From Gammaproteobacteria bacterium (lineage in GTDB: Bacteria > Pseudomonadota > Gammaproteobacteria > JAPPPA01): a stretch of 9,150 nucleotides of DNA. The notes under the pieces were generated by a model. That model did no database searches, was not told the DNA's origin, and saw nothing but the letters and a program-made list of their open reading frames with translations. Positions 6,442-9,150 of this stretch are shown piece after piece (positions within the stretch are counted from its first letter, which is position 1; the number at the start of each line of letters is the position of its first letter). A program made the position numbers and the translations under genes. Location: positions 1 through 9,150 of the forward strand of contig JAPPPA010000048.1 in the NCBI GenBank assembly GCA_028817755.1. Direction: 5' to 3'.

Positions 6442-7018
6442 TCAGTTGCGACACTAATGCGCGCAGCGCTTGGCCGCGGTGGCTGCGTGCGGCTTTGTCT
6501 TCTCGGCTCAACTCGGCGGCGCTGAGCTTTAACTCGGGATCGAAGAAAACCGGGTCGTAACCAAAACCGCCCTCGCCTTGGCGAGCCTGCAAAATTTCAC
6601 CGTGCCAAGCGCCCGTGGCAATCAGTGGGGTCGGATCGTCAGCGTGAGTGACATAAGCAATCGCGCAGTAGAAAAACGCCGCACGGTTACTTTCGCCATC
6701 TAGGTTTTGCAGTAGCAAATCAATATTGCCGCCGTCGTTACCATGCTCTCCGGCGTAGCGTGCGGAATAAATGCCGGGCGCACCGCCAAGAGCTGGCACG
6801 GCAATGCCGGAGTCGTCGGCCAGCGCTGCCATGCCGGTTGCTTTTGCGGCATGGCGAGCTTTTAGGATCGCGTTCTCGATAAAACTAAGGCCGGTTTCTT
6901 CGGCGTCTTCAACGTTAAAGTCTGATTACGGTTTAACGTCAAAGCCCAGTGGCTCCAACATGGCGGATAGCTCGGCGAGTTTGCCTTTGTTGCCGCTGGC
7001 GAGAACGACTGCAGTCAT
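6428..7018 (-). pseudogene. rdgB: dITP/XTP pyrophosphatase with in-frame TAA at codon 31
   Basis: RdgB (Ham1 family) hydrolyses dITP, ITP and XTP to monophosphates, keeping deaminated purines out of DNA and RNA. From the ATG at 7018 the frame runs to the TAA at 6428-6430: 196 residues, the normal family length. It is interrupted by a TAA at 6926-6928. Before it are MTAVVLASGNKGKLAELSAM and the substrate motif SGNKGK (8-13). After it the sequence resumes in the same frame with VEDAEETGLSF, ENAILKARHAA, DDSG (68-71), GAPGIYSARYAG, GGFGYDP (150-156) and SHRGQALR. Homologues usually have Gln near this position, so CAA to TAA is the simplest change. The next in-frame ATG is codon 63 (6832), and a product from there lacks SGNKGK and the conserved Glu41, so it is unlikely to work. 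It starts 3 bp after rph and overlaps hemW by 14 bp. Recent inactivation or a sequence error are both possible; the rest is intact. Confidence 0.9.
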
Positions 7019-7021
7019 GGC

Positions 7022-7747
7022 TTATGCCAATGCCTCGGCTTGCGCGGCGGTGAGCTCTTTAATGCCCTTTTCAGCCAGCGCTAGCATCGCGTCCATTTCA
7101 TCGCGACGGAAAGCATGGCCTTCGGCAGTGCCTTGCACTTCAATAAAGCCACCGGCCTCATTCATTACCACGTTCATGTCGGTTTCAGCGTTGGAGTCTT
7201 CTGGGTAATCCAAGTCCAAAACGGCTTCGCCTTCGTACATGCCAACCGAAATGGCTGCAATTTGGCCGAAGATGGGGTCTTTTTTAAGTTTTTTATTCGC
7301 TTTTAGCCAGTTGATGGCGTCAACTAGAGCTACGTAGCCGCCGGTGATGCTGGCCGTGCGTGTGCCGCCGTCGGCTTGAATGACGTCGCAGTCAATCGTG
7401 ATTTGGTTTTCGCCGAGCGCTTCTAAATCCACCGCCGCGCGTAAAGAGCGGCCAATCAAGCGCTGAATTTCTTGTGTGCGGCCACTCTGTTTGCCAGCGC
7501 TGGCTTCACGGCGGCTACGTGAGCCGGTGGCGCGCGGCAGCATGCCGTATTCAGCTGTTACCCAGCCGCTGCCTTTACCTTTTAGCCAAGGAGGAATGCG
7601 CTCTTCTACAGAGGCGGTGCAGAGCACTTTGGTATTGCCGAATTCGACCAATACCGAACCTTCGGCGTGGCAGGTGTAATTGCGGGTAATGCGTACTTCA
7701 CGCATTTGGTCGGCGGCGCGGCCGCTTGGGCGAGACCAGTCAGACAT
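7022..7747 (-). CDS. rph: Ribonuclease PH
   Basis: Phosphorolytic 3'-5' exoribonuclease that trims tRNA 3' ends using inorganic phosphate; it works in the cytoplasm as a hexameric ring. The 241 residues match the family (about 238-245). The start MSDWSRPSGRAADQMREVRI is typical, including the RPSGR N-terminus. Motifs: the basic segment RSRREASAGKQSGRTQEIQR (77-96), DCDVIQADGGTRTASITGG (119-137) with the phosphate-binding GGTRTAS, and the acidic active-site stretch LDLDYPEDSNAETDMN (177-192). It is the first gene of the leftward cluster and diverges from yicC. Only 3 bases separate its stop from the rdgB ATG, so translation is likely coupled. The Shine-Dalgarno is not obvious. Nothing appears damaged, unlike the truncated rph of E. 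coli K-12. Confidence 0.97.
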   Translation of the reverse strand: MSDWSRPSGRAADQMREVRITRNYTCHAEGSVLVEFGNTKVLCTASVEERIPPWLKGKGSGWVTAEYGMLPRATGSRSRREASAGKQSGRTQEIQRLIGRSLRAAVDLEALGENQITIDCDVIQADGGTRTASITGGYVALVDAINWLKANKKLKKDPIFGQIAAISVGMYEGEAVLDLDYPEDSNAETDMNVVMNEAGGFIEVQGTAEGHAFRRDEMDAMLALAEKGIKELTAAQAEALA

Positions 7748-7885
7748 GTGATTTGGCTTTGCGTTGTTAATCAGGCCGCGCAGTTTACCGCGCCATCAAA
7801 CCGCTGTGGCGATGTTATGCTTGCGGTGACGCAGGCTGAAAAGTAGAAAACCAGCGGCGTCAGTGAAACTCAAAAAGGAATTCGC
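7748..7885. promoter_or_regulatory. Divergent promoter region between rph and yicC
   Basis: These 138 bp must hold promoters for both directions. Weak candidates by eye: rightward TTGCGG (7821-7826) and TAGAAA (7844-7849) with a 17-base spacer; leftward TTTTCA (complement of 7837-7842) and CATAAC (complement of 7814-7819), also with a 17-base spacer. Each -35/-10 matches consensus at only 3-4 of 6 positions. If real, the two promoters overlap and would compete. No operator or riboswitch was recognised. Confidence 0.35.
7875..7880 (+). promoter_or_regulatory. Ribosome binding site of yicC
   Basis: AAGGAA lies 5 bases before the ATG at 7886 and supports this start. Confidence 0.7.
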
Positions 7886-8752
7886 ATGACTCGCAGCATG
7901 ACAGGGCACGCCCGTGCCGAAACCCGCGCGCCGTGGGGCGCATTAGCAATTGAAATCCGTTCGGTAAACCAGCGCTTCTTGGATTTGCATTTGCGCCTGC
8001 CCGACCCGCTACGTTTTCTTGAAGCCGATATTCGCCAAGCCATTGGCAAGCGTATTAGCCGCGGTAAGTTGGATATCAACTTCTACTTCAACCCAGAAGC
8101 CGCCAGCACCACTGAAGTCGCGGTCAACACTGATTTACTAAAAGCGCTAGATGAAGCGATGAACCAAGTGCATATGACGATGCCGGGTGTGCTTTCTCCT
8201 AACGCGTTAAACGTATTGCAGTACCCGGGTGTGGTGCAGCAGCCCGAGCTGGCACAAGACGACGTCAAAACCGATGTGCTCGCCTTGTTAGAGCAGGCGC
8301 TGGATCAACTCATTGAAAGCCGAGCGGCTGAGGGCGAGCGTTTGGCGGCGATGATTTTAGAGCGTTGCGAAACCATTGAAGGCTATGCGCAACAGGTCCG
8401 CGAAGTGATTCCGCAAATTCGTGAGGCGATGGAAGAGCGTTTGCGTAAACGCCTAGATGCGATTGATGTGGAAATCAACGAAGGCCGCATCGAGCAAGAG
8501 TTAGTGATGTTTGCGCAAAAAGCTGACGTGGATGAAGAGGTGGATCGCCTTGAAAGCCATATCGCCGCTGTTAAACAAGCGCTGAAATCAAAACAGCCAG
8601 TGGGTCGCAAGCTCGACTTTTTAATGCAAGAATTCACGCGTGAAGCAAATACGCTTGGTTCTAAGTCTCAAGGTATTGAGACCACTAATATCTCGGTTGA
8701 GCTCAAGGTGTTAATTGAGCAAATGCGAGAGCAAGTACAAAACATTGAGTAA
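7886..8752 (+). CDS. yicC: YicC family endoribonuclease
   Basis: YicC proteins were long an uncharacterised stress-related family; members have since been reported as endoribonucleases acting on RNA, including small regulatory RNA in E. coli. The 288 residues match the family. The N-terminal YicC domain begins with SMTGHAR (4-10) and IEIRSVNQRFLDLHLRLP (22-39) and has SRGKLDINFYF (58-68). The C-terminal DUF1732 domain contains KADVDEEVDRLESHI (212-226) and GRKLDFLMQEFTREANTLGSKS (240-261), both highly conserved in the family. The middle (about 120-210) is helical and rich in Glu, Gln and Arg. It diverges from rph and is followed after 13 bp by gmk; this yicC-gmk pairing is common. The start has a good Shine-Dalgarno and the canonical MTRSMTG opening. 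Nothing unusual was seen. Confidence 0.96.
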   Translation: MTRSMTGHARAETRAPWGALAIEIRSVNQRFLDLHLRLPDPLRFLEADIRQAIGKRISRGKLDINFYFNPEAASTTEVAVNTDLLKALDEAMNQVHMTMPGVLSPNALNVLQYPGVVQQPELAQDDVKTDVLALLEQALDQLIESRAAEGERLAAMILERCETIEGYAQQVREVIPQIREAMEERLRKRLDAIDVEINEGRIEQELVMFAQKADVDEEVDRLESHIAAVKQALKSKQPVGRKLDFLMQEFTREANTLGSKSQGIETTNISVELKVLIEQMREQVQNIE

Positions 8753-8765
8753 TGGTCGAATAGCC

Positions 8766-9150
8766 ATGGCGACAGCAAAAGGCAATCTTTTCGTGGTTTC
8801 AGCCCCTTCTGGTGCGGGCAAGACGAGTTTGATGCGTGAGTTAGAAGAGCAGCTGAATGCTGAGCAGCAGACGGTGGCGTTTTCTGTTTCTACTACGACG
8901 CGTACGCCACGCCCGGGCGAAGTGGACGGTGTGGATTACCACTTTGCCAGCAAAGAAGATTTTGTCGCCAAGCGCGAGCAAGGCGAGTTTTTAGAAAGCG
9001 CCGAAGTGTTTGATAACTATTACGGCACCAGCCAAGCCACAGTAAATGCCAGCCTAGAACAGGGCTTGGATGTGATCTTGGAAATTGATTGGCAAGGCGC
9101 CGAGCAGGTGCGTAAAGCCACGGATTGCATTGGCGTATTTATCTTTCCAC
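8766..9150 (+). CDS. gmk: Guanylate kinase, 3'-truncated by the window edge
   Basis: Transfers phosphate from ATP to GMP to give GDP, an essential step in guanine nucleotide recycling, in the cytoplasm. The frame from the ATG at 8766 stays open to the window end: 128 codons plus one base. The full enzyme is about 205 residues, so roughly 75-80 are missing. The P-loop SAPSGAGKTS is at residues 12-21. The GMP-binding region SVSTTTRTPRPGEVDGVDYHF (40-60) and FLESAEVFDNYYGTS (75-89) are typical, and the DVILEIDWQGAEQVR strand-helix (102-116) continues into the nucleotide core. The start is set by homology, since no strong Shine-Dalgarno is visible. An ATG at 8752-8754 overlapping the yicC stop is out of frame and closes after three codons. 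The gene is 13 bp after yicC, so the two are probably co-transcribed. Confidence 0.96.
   Translation, partial: MATAKGNLFVVSAPSGAGKTSLMRELEEQLNAEQQTVAFSVSTTTRTPRPGEVDGVDYHFASKEDFVAKREQGEFLESAEVFDNYYGTSQATVNASLEQGLDVILEIDWQGAEQVRKATDCIGVFIFP

Noticed and set aside
3885..7747. Antisense ORFs of 60-145 codons opposite gltA, maeB, hemW, rdgB and rph, and similar ones opposite argH, the GNAT gene and yicC.
   Set aside because: They are shadows of well-identified genes, with no family resemblance or ribosome binding sites.
8752..8763. ATG overlapping the yicC stop as a gmk start.
   Set aside because: It is out of frame with gmk and reaches a TAG after three codons.

Overview
The window is ordinary gammaproteobacterial chromosome with moderate GC content. 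The organism call rests on close family matches of ArgH, citrate synthase, RNase PH, YicC and Gmk, and on the divergent rph / yicC-gmk arrangement common in that class. Genus cannot be fixed from this stretch; a marine, Oceanospirillales/Pseudomonadales-like bacterium is a reasonable guess. No phage, plasmid, CRISPR, tRNA or rRNA sequence was seen.

Layout: (1) 1-1146 (+), the 3' four-fifths of argH, ended by a good intrinsic terminator. (2) 1243-1899 (+), an uncharacterised GNAT-like acetyltransferase with its own Shine-Dalgarno. (3) 1900-2553, a 654-bp non-coding gap between convergent genes. It holds a 405-bp structured repeat (1986-2390) made of two diverged copies of a ~175-bp unit in inverted orientation, followed by the gltA terminator. 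(4) 2554-7747 (-), a run of five genes transcribed right to left: rph, rdgB, hemW, maeB, gltA. (5) 7748-7885, a divergent promoter region. (6) 7886-9150 (+), yicC and the first two-thirds of gmk.

Functionally, rph (tRNA 3'-end trimming), rdgB (removal of deaminated purine NTPs) and hemW (radical-SAM heme-trafficking protein) are tightly packed: 3 bp between rph and rdgB, a 14-bp overlap between rdgB and hemW. maeB and gltA follow, probably from a promoter in front of maeB. Malic enzyme and citrate synthase together govern flux between malate, pyruvate and the TCA cycle. yicC (endoribonuclease) and gmk (GMP to GDP) form the usual pair on the opposite strand.

The two points most worth checking are the inverted-pair repeat in the convergent gap and an in-frame TAA at codon 31 of an otherwise complete rdgB. 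I found no convincing undescribed multi-gene system.
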